Both the position numbers and the translations under genes were made by a program. Below the pieces are notes generated by a model that made no database searches, was not told the origin of the DNA, and saw only the letters and a list, made by a program, of their open reading frames with translations. A stretch of 64,000 nt of DNA from Tenacibaculum todarodis (GTDB taxonomy: Bacteria; Bacteroidota; Bacteroidia; Flavobacteriales; Flavobacteriaceae). The first letter of the stretch is position 1, and every line of letters begins with the position of its first letter. Of the stretch, positions 15,082-23,391 are shown piece by piece. The stretch is taken from contig NZ_CP018155.1 of NCBI RefSeq assembly GCF_001889045.1, forward strand, positions 987,001-1,051,000, read 5' to 3'.

Positions 15082-15906
15082 ATGGCTGTAGAAAAAGAAA
15101 TGTCTTTTTTAGACCATCTTGAAGAATTAAGATGGCATTTGGTAAGAAGTTTTGTAGCTATATTTATTGTAGGTATACTTGTATTTACTTTCCAAACTTT
15201 TATTTTTGATACGGTTTTATTTGCGCATTTAAGACCTGATTTTCCAACCTATCAATTTTTATGTAAAGTTTTTAGTGCTATTGGAATTGATAGTAGTTTT
15301 TGTGACTTATCATTTAGTCAAACCTTACAAAGTTTAAATCCTACACAGCAATTAATGACTGCGGTTTGGACGTCTTTAATTCTTGGTTTTATCTTTTCAT
15401 TTCCTTATATTTTATGGGAATTTTGGAAATTTATTGCACCGGGTTTACATAGCAGTGAACGAAAAAAATCTAAAGGTTTTATTTTTGTTTCCTCTTTTTT
15501 ATTCTTTCTTGGAGTGCTTTTTAGTTACTATGTAATTTTACCAATGTCAGTTTATTTCTTTTACAATTATCAAATTTCCGACTTAGTTGTAAATAATTTT
15601 AAACTAGATGGTTATGTAAGCTTAATCACCAATACTCTTTTAGGAGTTGCAGTATTTTTTGAGTTACCTGTAGTAATCTATTTTTTATCAAAAATTGGTT
15701 TAGTTACTCCAGAATTCCTAAGAACTTATAGAAAACACGCTTTAGTTGTAGTTTTAGTTTTATCAGCAATTATTACACCTCCAGACGTAGCAAGCCAAAT
15801 AATTGTGGCAGTTCCAATTATGATTTTATACGAAATTAGTATTTACGTTTCAAAATTTGTTATCAAAAAACAACAAAAAAATGTCGAAAAAAATCCAAGA
15901 GTTTAA
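15082..15906 (+). CDS. tatC: TatC, Sec-independent protein translocase subunit
   Basis: 274 residues, six hydrophobic helices. The N-terminus has the TatC signature MSFLDHLEELRWHLVRS (about 7-23), whose acidic residues contact the twin-arginine signal, and the conserved FxF-PYILWEFWKFIAPGL region near 115. Compared with E. coli TatC there is an insertion in the first periplasmic loop (about 45-80, with three cysteines), which I recall as common in Bacteroidota TatC. It forms the receptor of the folded-protein export complex; no tatA is in the window. It lies between kdsD (1 nt) and the CMD gene, whose start overlaps its 3' end by 26 nt. Confidence 0.95.
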   Translation: MAVEKEMSFLDHLEELRWHLVRSFVAIFIVGILVFTFQTFIFDTVLFAHLRPDFPTYQFLCKVFSAIGIDSSFCDLSFSQTLQSLNPTQQLMTAVWTSLILGFIFSFPYILWEFWKFIAPGLHSSERKKSKGFIFVSSFLFFLGVLFSYYVILPMSVYFFYNYQISDLVVNNFKLDGYVSLITNTLLGVAVFFELPVVIYFLSKIGLVTPEFLRTYRKHALVVVLVLSAIITPPDVASQIIVAVPIMILYEISIYVSKFVIKKQQKNVEKNPRV

Positions 15907-16231
15907 TGAATATCGTTCAAAAATGAACGAGAAAATTTTAGCTACAGATAATAAAGTAATAAAAAGAATTTTCAATTTAGATACCAATGCTTTTAAAGAA
16001 GGACACCTTCCTGTAAAGACAAAGGAGTTATTAGGTTTAGTAGCGTCAGCAGTTTTAAGATGTGATGATTGTATTCAATATCACCTAGAATCGGCTATGG
16101 AAAGTGGAGTTTCTAAAGAAGAAATGATGGAAACAATGTCTATTGCTAATTTAGTTGGTGGTACAATTGTAATTCCGCATTTAAGAAAAGCGCTAGAATA
16201 TTGGGAGCTTTTAGAAGAAGAAAAACAGTAA
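15881..16231 (+). CDS. Carboxymuconolactone decarboxylase (AhpD-like) family protein
   Basis: 116 residues from the ATG at 15881, chosen because the protein then starts MSKKIQEFNEYR like its relatives; an in-frame start at 15857 would add eight residues inside tatC. The all-helical fold has the redox motif CDDCIQYH (CxxC-x3-H), the proton relay and peroxidatic/resolving cysteines known from AhpD. A role as a thiol antioxidant or disulfide reductase is plausible; the substrate is unknown. It overlaps tatC by 26 nt, so it is probably translationally coupled. It is often found beside tatC and lptB in flavobacteria (from memory). Confidence 0.85.
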   Translation: MSKKIQEFNEYRSKMNEKILATDNKVIKRIFNLDTNAFKEGHLPVKTKELLGLVASAVLRCDDCIQYHLESAMESGVSKEEMMETMSIANLVGGTIVIPHLRKALEYWELLEEEKQ

Positions 16232-16275
16232 GCGGTATTCAGTAAGCGGTATTCAGTATTCAGTATTCAGTATTC
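16227..16275. repeat. Short tandem repeat after the CMD gene
   Basis: Two 14-bp AGTAAGCGGTATTC units (16227-16240, 16241-16254) followed by three 7-bp AGTATTC units (16255-16275). The first unit contains the stop codon of the CMD gene. The short unit is an internal deletion of the long one, which suggests slippage. Confidence 0.75.
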
Positions 16276-16370
16276 AAAACTAAAAAAATTACAATAAAAT
16301 TAAGAAGTTAAGATTATCTAATTCTTATTTTTGAATTCAATCTTTTAATATTTAATCTTTCAATAATAAA

Positions 16371-17105
16371 ATGATTTTAAAAGCGGACAATATTCAAAAA
16401 ATATATGGTAGCCGAAAGGTTGTAAAAGGTATTTCTCTTGAAGTTAAACAAGGAGAAATTATTGGCCTTTTAGGACCAAATGGAGCTGGAAAAACAACTT
16501 CATTTTACATGATTGTAGGTATGGTAAAGCCAAACGGTGGAACTATTTATTTAAATGATGAAGTTATTACGGAAGACGCCATGTACAAACGCGCCCAGAA
16601 AGGAATTGGATATTTAGCACAAGAAGCTTCTGTTTTTAGAAAACTATCTGTTGAAGACAATATTATGTCGGTTTTAGAATTTACCGATAGAACAAAAAAG
16701 CAACAAAAAGAACGCTTAGAAGAACTTATTGAAGAGTTTAGTTTAGGTCATGTTCGTAAAAACAGAGGTGATTTACTTTCTGGTGGAGAACGTAGAAGAA
16801 CAGAAATTGCACGTTGTTTAGCTTCTGACCCTAATTTTATTTTATTAGACGAACCTTTTGCCGGTGTAGATCCTATTGCTGTTGAAGATATTCAAGGAAT
16901 TGTTGCGCAATTAAAAAATAAAAATATTGGTATTTTAATTACAGATCATGATGTACAAGCAACTTTAGCAATTACAGATCGTTCTTACTTAATGTATCAA
17001 GGTAGTATTTTAAAAGAAGGAACTCCAGAAGAATTAGCTGCTGACGAAACTGTACGTAAAGTATATCTTGGTAAAGACTTTGAGTTAAAGAAAAAGAAAT
17101 TTTAA
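16371..17105 (+). CDS. lptB: LptB, ATPase of the lipopolysaccharide export machine
   Basis: 244 residues, standard LptB length. Walker A GPNGAGKTT (about 34-42), Q-loop LAQEASVF, signature LSGGERRR, Walker B FILLDEPFAGVDP and the H-loop TDHDV. The PFAGVDPIAVEDIQ stretch after Walker B is typical of LptB and separates it from other ABC ATPases. It powers LptFG to extract LPS from the inner membrane. Separated by 139 bp from the CMD gene, so it may have its own promoter. Its function fits with kdsD upstream and with the surface-glycan locus further on. Confidence 0.95.
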   Translation: MILKADNIQKIYGSRKVVKGISLEVKQGEIIGLLGPNGAGKTTSFYMIVGMVKPNGGTIYLNDEVITEDAMYKRAQKGIGYLAQEASVFRKLSVEDNIMSVLEFTDRTKKQQKERLEELIEEFSLGHVRKNRGDLLSGGERRRTEIARCLASDPNFILLDEPFAGVDPIAVEDIQGIVAQLKNKNIGILITDHDVQATLAITDRSYLMYQGSILKEGTPEELAADETVRKVYLGKDFELKKKKF

Positions 17106-17126
17106 GCCAATTAAATTAGCTGCTTT

Positions 17127-17855
17127 CTATTTTTTAATAAGTGATAATAATACATACAATACTATTATTAAAGGAATTGCTACATAATGAAGCAATACAA
17201 TTAATACTATAGAAGCAATTAAAAAAGAGTACTTAATTATATTCTTTTTGAATGAAAAATCTTTAAATTTTAAAGAGAACAAAGGTAATTTGGCATTCAT
17301 TATATAACTTAAAAGTAAAGTTATTACTATTAAAAACCATTTATTTTGCACCAATTCTACGAAGAAGCTTTGTGTCGAATATTCAGCAATTAAAGGTAAA
17401 GAAATTACAAACAAACTCATTGCTGGTGTTGGTAAACCAATAAAACTTTCAGTCTGATTTTCATCTAAATTAAATTTAGCTAAACGATAACAAGCTCCCA
17501 AAGTTAATAGCAAACCAAGGTACGGGATATAACTTCCTGTTAAACCTTCTGAATCCACTCCAAAATAACCAACAGCATCTTTATCAAATGCATTAACAAG
17601 CATTTGTAACATTATAATTCCCGGCACAACACCACTTGTAACCATATCTGCCAAAGAATCTAATTGCTTACCTAATTCTCCTTGAACATTTAATAAACGA
17701 GCTGCAAAACCATCAAAAAAGTCAAACCCAATACCAATAGCAACCAATAACGCTGCGCCTTCAAAATCTCCTTTAACGGCAAAAATTGCAGCAACTGTTC
17801 CACAGAAAAGGTTTCCTAAGGTTAGTAAATTTGGAATGTGTCTTTTAATATTCAT
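17127..17855 (-). CDS. pssA: CDP-alcohol phosphatidyltransferase, probable phosphatidylserine synthase
   Basis: 242 residues, all membrane-embedded. The family catalytic motif D-G-x2-A-R-x8-G-x3-D-x3-D is complete: DGFAARLLNVQGELGKQLDS-LAD at about residues 48-71. The N-terminus IKRHIPNLLTLGNLFCG matches PssA proteins of Gram-negative non-enterobacteria. It condenses CDP-diacylglycerol with serine for phosphatidylethanolamine synthesis. Another CDP-alcohol acceptor cannot be ruled out by motif alone. Convergent with lptB (21 bp apart) and divergent from the hydrolase gene. Confidence 0.88.
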   Translation of the reverse strand: MNIKRHIPNLLTLGNLFCGTVAAIFAVKGDFEGAALLVAIGIGFDFFDGFAARLLNVQGELGKQLDSLADMVTSGVVPGIIMLQMLVNAFDKDAVGYFGVDSEGLTGSYIPYLGLLLTLGACYRLAKFNLDENQTESFIGLPTPAMSLFVISLPLIAEYSTQSFFVELVQNKWFLIVITLLLSYIMNAKLPLFSLKFKDFSFKKNIIKYSFLIASIVLIVLLHYVAIPLIIVLYVLLSLIKK

Positions 17856-17889
17856 CTTTGTTAGTTTTCAACGAAAATATAAAATACGA

Positions 17890-17919
17890 TTGTCATTTTT
17901 CAAAATTTTATCATATTTG
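17890..17919 (+). promoter_or_regulatory. Candidate promoter for the YheT-like gene
   Basis: TTG at 17890-17892, 19 bp, then CATATTTG at 17912-17919. The spacing is ideal and the -7 box has one mismatch (C for T). Confidence 0.45.
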
Positions 17920-17939
17920 TTAAAATAATTGTTGAGAAA

Positions 17940-18914
17940 ATGCCAATACTAAAAACTGACTTCACTCCTGCACTTCCATTTCGTAACGGTCATTTTAACA
18001 CCATGTATCGTCCGTTATTTATGAAAGAATCAAATAACTATAAACGAAAAAGAATTACCACTTGGGACAACGATTTTTTAGATTTAGATTTTTCTTTTAC
18101 AAATTCTGAGTCTATCGTTTTATTAATACATGGTTTAGAAGGTAGTTCTGAATCTCATTATATGGTTTCTACCGCTAATTTACTCAATAACAACAAATTT
18201 GATACTGTTTGCTTAAATCTACGTGGTTGTAGCGGAGAAGATAATTTACTGCTACAAACTTATCATTCAGGTAAAACTGATGATGTTAATTTTGTAGTAG
18301 ATTACCTAGTTGAAAACTACAATTACAAACAAATTGTAGTTGTTGGCTACAGTCTTGGCGGAAATATGACACTTAAATATTTAGGTGAATTTGCTAAAAC
18401 GCTTCCGAAAGAAGTTAAAGGAGGAATTGCCGTTTCTGTTCCTATTGATATTACAACCGCACAAGTTGAAATGAATAAACTCAAAAACAAATTGTACATG
18501 CAAGAGTTTATGAGAACCATGAAAATTAAACTTTTAGAAAAAGCAGAAAAGTTTCCTGATTATACATTAAATAAAAAACTGCTGTACAAAGCCACTAAGT
18601 TTAGACATATAGAAAAACAATTTACTGTGCCTGTTTTTGGATTTGAAAGCTCTGAAGATTATTGGGAAAAAGCAAGTTGTAAACCTTACATTCCTAAAAT
18701 TAAGGTTCCGTCTCTTCTTATAAACGCTAAAGACGATAGTTTTTTATCAAAAGAATGTTATCCAACTAAAGAAGCAGAAAACTCTTCTCTTTTTCATTTT
18801 ATGGAAACTAATTACGGCGGTCATGTTGGTTTTATGAGTTCATTTACAGCAAAAGAAAATACTTGGCTAGAGAATGAAATTCTAACATTTATTAAAAATA
18901 AATTACTTCTTTAA
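17940..18914 (+). CDS. YheT-like alpha/beta hydrolase
   Basis: 324 residues of the YheT/ABHD1-3 group. The oxyanion region LIHGLEGSSESHY is near residues 62-74, and the nucleophile elbow GYSLGGNMT (about 139-147) carries the catalytic Ser. Later ASP (AKDDSFL) and HIS (NYGGHVGF) motifs complete the triad. The N-terminal part, with FRNGHFNTMYRPLF, is the family's YheT motif. Probably a lipid or ester hydrolase in the cytoplasm; the substrate is not known. No signal peptide. Confidence 0.85.
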   Translation: MPILKTDFTPALPFRNGHFNTMYRPLFMKESNNYKRKRITTWDNDFLDLDFSFTNSESIVLLIHGLEGSSESHYMVSTANLLNNNKFDTVCLNLRGCSGEDNLLLQTYHSGKTDDVNFVVDYLVENYNYKQIVVVGYSLGGNMTLKYLGEFAKTLPKEVKGGIAVSVPIDITTAQVEMNKLKNKLYMQEFMRTMKIKLLEKAEKFPDYTLNKKLLYKATKFRHIEKQFTVPVFGFESSEDYWEKASCKPYIPKIKVPSLLINAKDDSFLSKECYPTKEAENSSLFHFMETNYGGHVGFMSSFTAKENTWLENEILTFIKNKLLL

Positions 18915-18985
18915 CTTGCAATAAATCTATAAAAACACAGTTATTTTAATAGGAATTCAGATATTTGTAAATAACCCATTTTAAT

Positions 18986-20047
18986 TTGAAAACACGACTC
19001 CTTTTTTTACTATTCTTACCACTTATTGCAAACGCTCAGTTTAGAAATTATTCCAATGAATTTTTAAATATTGGTGTTGACGCAAAAGCACTTGGTATGA
19101 GCAAAGCAGTTGTTGCTTCTACTAATGATGTAAATTCTACTTATTGGAATCCAGCTGGTTTAGTTAATTTAGAAGACGCACAAGGCTCTTTAATGCACGC
19201 CTCTTATTTTGCAGGAATTGCAAATTATAATTTTGCTGCATATGCAAAGCCAATAGATGACAGAAGTGCTATTGGTATTTCTATAATTCGTTTTGGTGTA
19301 GATGATATTTTAAACACTACACAGTTAATTGACAGTCAAGGAAATATTGATTACAATAGAATTAGCTTGTTCTCTGCTGCAGATTATGCATTTAACGTTT
19401 CTTATGCTCGGAATTTAATTCATAAAGATTTACATATTGGTGTAAACGCTAAAATTGTACGTAGAATTATTGGGGAATTTGCTTCTTCTTGGGGATTTGG
19501 TTTTGATGCAGGATTACAGTTTGAGCGAAACGATTGGAAATTTGGGTTAATGCTTAGAGACATTACTACAACCTTTAATTCTTGGTCTATAGATGAAGAA
19601 GAGTTTGAAAAAATTAAAAGTGCCATTCCAGATGAAAATCAGGAATTACCAGAAACAACAGAAATAACAAAACCAAAAGCACAATTTGGTGTTGCAAAAA
19701 CATTTAGAGTTGGACGTTATCTTAATTTACTTACAGAAGTAGATTTAAATATGCGTTTTGCTAAAACAAACGATATTATTTCTTCAGAAATTGTAAGTAT
19801 AGATCCAGCTGTTGGATTTCAATTAGATTATGATAATATAGTATTTTTACGTGCTGGAATTGGTAATTTTCAAAAAGTTGAAGAGTTTGGAGAGGAATCT
19901 ACTTCTGTACAACCAAATCTTGGAGTTGGCTTTTTATACAAAGGAATTCAAATTGATTATGCACTTACAAATATAGGAAGTGTTGGTAACGCCTTATATT
20001 CTAATATCTTTTCAGTAAAAATAGATTTTAGCGCTTTTAGACCTTAA
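18986..20047 (+). CDS. PorV/PorQ-family outer-membrane beta-barrel protein
   Basis: 353 residues with a cleavable signal (MKTRLLFLLFLPLIANAQ) and a start region FRNYSNEFLNIGVDAKALGMS typical of the PorV/PorQ (UPF0164) barrels, followed by STYWNPAGL and alternating amphipathic strands. It ends in FSVKIDFSAFRP, with an aromatic residue near the C-terminus as expected for a barrel. PorV and PorQ work with T9SS in shuttling and surface attachment; this paralogue cannot be assigned more closely. The start is TTG: an in-frame stop lies at 18968-18970 and no ATG is available between. The DUF4105 gene begins 5 nt after the stop, so the two are co-transcribed. Confidence 0.82.
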   Translation: MKTRLLFLLFLPLIANAQFRNYSNEFLNIGVDAKALGMSKAVVASTNDVNSTYWNPAGLVNLEDAQGSLMHASYFAGIANYNFAAYAKPIDDRSAIGISIIRFGVDDILNTTQLIDSQGNIDYNRISLFSAADYAFNVSYARNLIHKDLHIGVNAKIVRRIIGEFASSWGFGFDAGLQFERNDWKFGLMLRDITTTFNSWSIDEEEFEKIKSAIPDENQELPETTEITKPKAQFGVAKTFRVGRYLNLLTEVDLNMRFAKTNDIISSEIVSIDPAVGFQLDYDNIVFLRAGIGNFQKVEEFGEESTSVQPNLGVGFLYKGIQIDYALTNIGSVGNALYSNIFSVKIDFSAFRP

Positions 20048-20052
20048 TATTA

Positions 20053-21234
20053 ATGAAAAAAATAATTCTACTTCTTGTTTTTCTATTAAACATTCAATTT
20101 GCTTTTTCACAATCAATTCAACTTTCAGAAAACGCTGAAGTAAGTATTATTACTGTTGGTCCTGGTAAAGTTTTATATGAAAAATTTGGGCATTCTGCTA
20201 TTAGAATTAAAGATAGATCTTTAAACATCGATAGAATTTATAATTATGGAATGTTTGATTTTAATGCTCCAAATTTTTATTCAAATTTCACTAAAGGAAG
20301 ATTAATTTATAAACTAGCAGCATATCCTTTTCATTATTTTGTTAAAAGTAATAATGAAGACAAACGTTGGATAAAAGAACAAGTTTTAAACCTTCCACCA
20401 GAACAAAATCAAGCTTTTTTTACATTTTTGAATAACAATGCGAAACCAGAAAATGCTAATTATGAGTACGATCCTTTTTTTGAAAATTGTGCCACAAAAA
20501 TGCCCGATATTGTTCAGCAAATACTAAACAATAAAGTATCATTTACTGAAGATTTTGTGACTAAAAAACAATCTTTAAGGCAACTAATGAATGATGAGAT
20601 TCACTGGAATACTTGGGGAAGTTTAGGTATAAATGTTGCATTAGGAAGTAAACTAGATAAAATTGTAACTGCAAAAGAATATATGTATTTACCTGATTTT
20701 GTATTTAAATCTTTTAAAAACGCAGAATATTTTGATAAAAATCAACCAAAACAGTTAGTTTTAAAAGAAAATACAATTTTAAACTTTAAAGAAATAACTC
20801 CAGAAGCAGATGCTATAAGCCCGCTTTTAGTTTTTGTTGTCTTTATGTTAATCGGATTTTTTATTACTTTTAAAGATGTAAAAAATAACACTCGAACTAA
20901 ATGGTTTGATTTTTTACTTTTTTTTATAACGGGAATAGTTGGCTTACTAGTTGTGTTTTTATGGTTTTTCACAAATCATTCTACTACACCAAATAACTTT
21001 AATTTTCTTTGGGCGTTTGCTTTAAACTTAATTGTAGCTTTTTATCTTTTAAAGAATAACCCTCCAAAATGGGTTAGAAAATATGTCCTTTTATTATTAG
21101 TTTTACTTTTTATAATTCCAATAATTTGGATTGTAAAAATTCAATTATTTGCATTTAGCCTATTACCAATATTTATTTTGCTATTAGTAAGATATTTTTT
21201 CCTTCAGAAAAACTTATTGACCTTTCATGAATAA
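20053..21234 (+). CDS. DUF4105 (Lnb-like) protein with C-terminal membrane domain
   Basis: 393 residues. Signal peptide (1-20), then a periplasmic DUF4105 domain (about 25-235) with the family's FGHSAIRIKD near 46-55, YNYGMFDF and the YDPFFENCATKM motif near 137-148. His and Cys in these motifs recall NlpC/P60-like cysteine hydrolases, so a papain-like active site is possible. From about 258 to the end there are four hydrophobic helices. Coupled to the PorV/PorQ-like gene 5 nt upstream. Its last 21 nt overlap the 3' end of the convergent glycosylphosphotransferase gene. Confidence 0.78.
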   Translation: MKKIILLLVFLLNIQFAFSQSIQLSENAEVSIITVGPGKVLYEKFGHSAIRIKDRSLNIDRIYNYGMFDFNAPNFYSNFTKGRLIYKLAAYPFHYFVKSNNEDKRWIKEQVLNLPPEQNQAFFTFLNNNAKPENANYEYDPFFENCATKMPDIVQQILNNKVSFTEDFVTKKQSLRQLMNDEIHWNTWGSLGINVALGSKLDKIVTAKEYMYLPDFVFKSFKNAEYFDKNQPKQLVLKENTILNFKEITPEADAISPLLVFVVFMLIGFFITFKDVKNNTRTKWFDFLLFFITGIVGLLVVFLWFFTNHSTTPNNFNFLWAFALNLIVAFYLLKNNPPKWVRKYVLLLLVLLFIIPIIWIVKIQLFAFSLLPIFILLLVRYFFLQKNLLTFHE

Positions 21235-22593
21235 AACCGTAGAAATGGTTTTAATTAAAATTTTAAAGTCTAAGAAAAGACTTCTTTCTTTAATATAATA
21301 AATATCGTAGCGTAGCTTTTTTTCTTGTTCTTCAATACTTGCTGCATACGGAAAATTAACTTGTGCCCAACCTGTTAAACCTGGTCTTATTACATTTCTA
21401 ATAGAATAAAAAGGAATTTTTTCTTCTAAACTACTAATAAAAAAAGATTGCTCTGGTCTTGGGCCAATTAAGCTCATATCTCCCTTTAAAATATTGTAAA
21501 ATTGTGGAACTTCATCTATTCTGGTTTTTCTTAAAAATCGTCCAAAAGATGTTATTCTATGATCATTTTTTGTTGCCCAAACGGGTCCATCATTTATTGT
21601 AGGAACCATAGTTCTTAATTTCAAAATCTCAAAAGGTTTACCACCTTTTCCAACTCTTTCTTGAGTATAAAAAAAAGCGCCTCTATTTCCAATAAGATTC
21701 CCAATAAATATTATTGGAATTAATATTATAAAAAAAACAATACCAATTGAAGAAAAAAGAATATCTAATGCTCTATGAAAAAAAAGATACAATCTATTAT
21801 CGCTATTAGTACTAAAGTTAATGTATTTATAAAAATCATTTGTTAAATACTCTTTTGGAACTGAAAAGGTTATTTCTTCATAAAAACTTTCAAAACTCTT
21901 AATATTTACGGCTTCTTCAAAAAGGTGAATTAGTTGTAATTTTAATTGATTTGTTATTTCTTCAGAAAAACCTTTGGTAGAAATTATCATTTCATTTACA
22001 GATTTTTCAATTAAAATATTTTCTAAAACTATATCGTTTATATTAATATAATTATCAAAGCCTTCTATTTTTTTATCAGAAATATAAGCAGCAATTTTAT
22101 GAAATCCTTTGTTCTTAGTTGTTTTCAAAAGATATTCCATTTTTGAAGAATGACCAACTAAAACAATTGATTTGTAAAGTGTTTTAGAAAAAAATAACGT
22201 AGCATATAATAATCTCCAAATAACTAAAGGAATTGTTATTAAAAAGAAAAAATATAAAATTTGCAATCTATTAACAGGTAAAGAAGGTGTTATATATGGC
22301 GTTAAAATATAAAATAGTGTTGTTGATAAAGTTGCAATAATTACACTTCTAACAGTTTGAAACTTGTTGTTTGAAATGTTTAAATTATATAATTGAAATA
22401 TTTCTCCAAACAGGAGAAAATATATAACTAAGATTAAAAGCCACTTTGTAACTTCTTCTGAATTAAAATATATATACTCAGTCTTAAAAAAATGAAAACC
22501 TAAAAATAAGCCAGAAATTAGAACAAAAACATCTACTATTCTTAGTAGAATTTTGCGTTCAGAAATATCGAGATAATTATTATTTTTCCTCAT
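21214..22593 (-). CDS. Polyprenyl-phosphate sugar-1-phosphate transferase (WcaJ/WbaP type)
   Basis: 459 residues. Four N-terminal hydrophobic helices (about 12-125), a Rossmann-like CoA-binding-type domain (about 140-230), a membrane hairpin (about 270-295), then the catalytic bacterial sugar transferase domain with RVGKGGKPFEILKLRTM, RKTRIDEVPQFYN and GDMSLIGPRPE. It moves a hexose- or N-acetylhexosamine-1-phosphate onto undecaprenyl phosphate and so starts repeat-unit assembly in the inner membrane; the sugar cannot be told from sequence. It is the last gene of the locus. Its 3' end overlaps the convergent DUF4105 gene by 21 nt. Confidence 0.92.
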   Translation of the reverse strand: MRKNNNYLDISERKILLRIVDVFVLISGLFLGFHFFKTEYIYFNSEEVTKWLLILVIYFLLFGEIFQLYNLNISNNKFQTVRSVIIATLSTTLFYILTPYITPSLPVNRLQILYFFFLITIPLVIWRLLYATLFFSKTLYKSIVLVGHSSKMEYLLKTTKNKGFHKIAAYISDKKIEGFDNYININDIVLENILIEKSVNEMIISTKGFSEEITNQLKLQLIHLFEEAVNIKSFESFYEEITFSVPKEYLTNDFYKYINFSTNSDNRLYLFFHRALDILFSSIGIVFFIILIPIIFIGNLIGNRGAFFYTQERVGKGGKPFEILKLRTMVPTINDGPVWATKNDHRITSFGRFLRKTRIDEVPQFYNILKGDMSLIGPRPEQSFFISSLEEKIPFYSIRNVIRPGLTGWAQVNFPYAASIEEQEKKLRYDIYYIKERSLFLDFKILIKTISTVLFMKGQ

Positions 22594-22642
22594 TAAATTA
22601 TAAAATTGTATTTATCAAAAATAGAAATAAAAATATTACTAA

Positions 22643-23389
22643 TTATTGATATTTTTTAAAACCTTTATATGCCCAATTTAGTAAGTAATAACTAGATTGA
22701 AGTATTGATAATTTTTCAACATTTCTGTAAAAATTCCATTGGGGCTTTAATAGTCTTTTTTTATTTCTTGAGTGAGATTTTTTTCGAATCCTATAAGATG
22801 CAAGAGTTTCTTTATTCCCATAAGCATATTCTATTTTTTTTAAATACTTTAGCCACAAACCCATATCTTGCCTATAGGTTATATTTGGCATTGTTTCTTT
22901 ACCTAACTTTTCTACATCTATAAATGCTGTTAAACAACTTATAGAGTTTGTTTTTAAAATATCATAATAAGTTACTCTTTCAGGAACAATAAAATCTTTA
23001 TAAATTGGTTCTAATGTTTTTTCATGAACTCGTCTATATGAAGAAAAAACAAACCCTTCTGAACTTTTAATTTTCTTTAAAGATGTCTCTAAAAACTTCG
23101 GAAACCATAAATCGTCACTGTCTAAAAAAGCTAAATACCTTCCACTTGCTTTTTTTATAGAATTATTTCTTGCAATTGCAGGGCCAGAGTTTTCTATTGA
23201 AAAAAGTTTAATTCTTTTATCGGTTTTAATTAATTCTTTAATAATTTCTACCGAATTATCTGTAGAACCATCATCAGTAATTAACATTTCCCAATTAGTA
23301 AATGTTTGATTTTGAGTGCTTTTAATAGTTTCTGAAATAAATTTCTCAGAGTTATAACACGGTGTAATTATTGAAACTAAATTGTTCAT
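22643..23389 (-). CDS. Family 2 glycosyltransferase
   Basis: 248 residues, single GT-A domain. It begins VSIITPCYNSEKFI, with TDDGSTDNSVEI near 37-48 and the nucleotide-sugar/metal motif FLDSDDLW near 90-97. The C-terminal part is short and basic (RKKSHSRNKKRL), with no membrane helix. Length and the DSDD motif agree with a transferase adding one sugar to a lipid-linked acceptor; donor and linkage are unknown. It starts 2 nt after the stop of the CapK-like gene. Confidence 0.85.
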   Translation of the reverse strand: MNNLVSIITPCYNSEKFISETIKSTQNQTFTNWEMLITDDGSTDNSVEIIKELIKTDKRIKLFSIENSGPAIARNNSIKKASGRYLAFLDSDDLWFPKFLETSLKKIKSSEGFVFSSYRRVHEKTLEPIYKDFIVPERVTYYDILKTNSISCLTAFIDVEKLGKETMPNITYRQDMGLWLKYLKKIEYAYGNKETLASYRIRKKSHSRNKKRLLKPQWNFYRNVEKLSILQSSYYLLNWAYKGFKKYQ

Positions 23390-23391
23390 TT

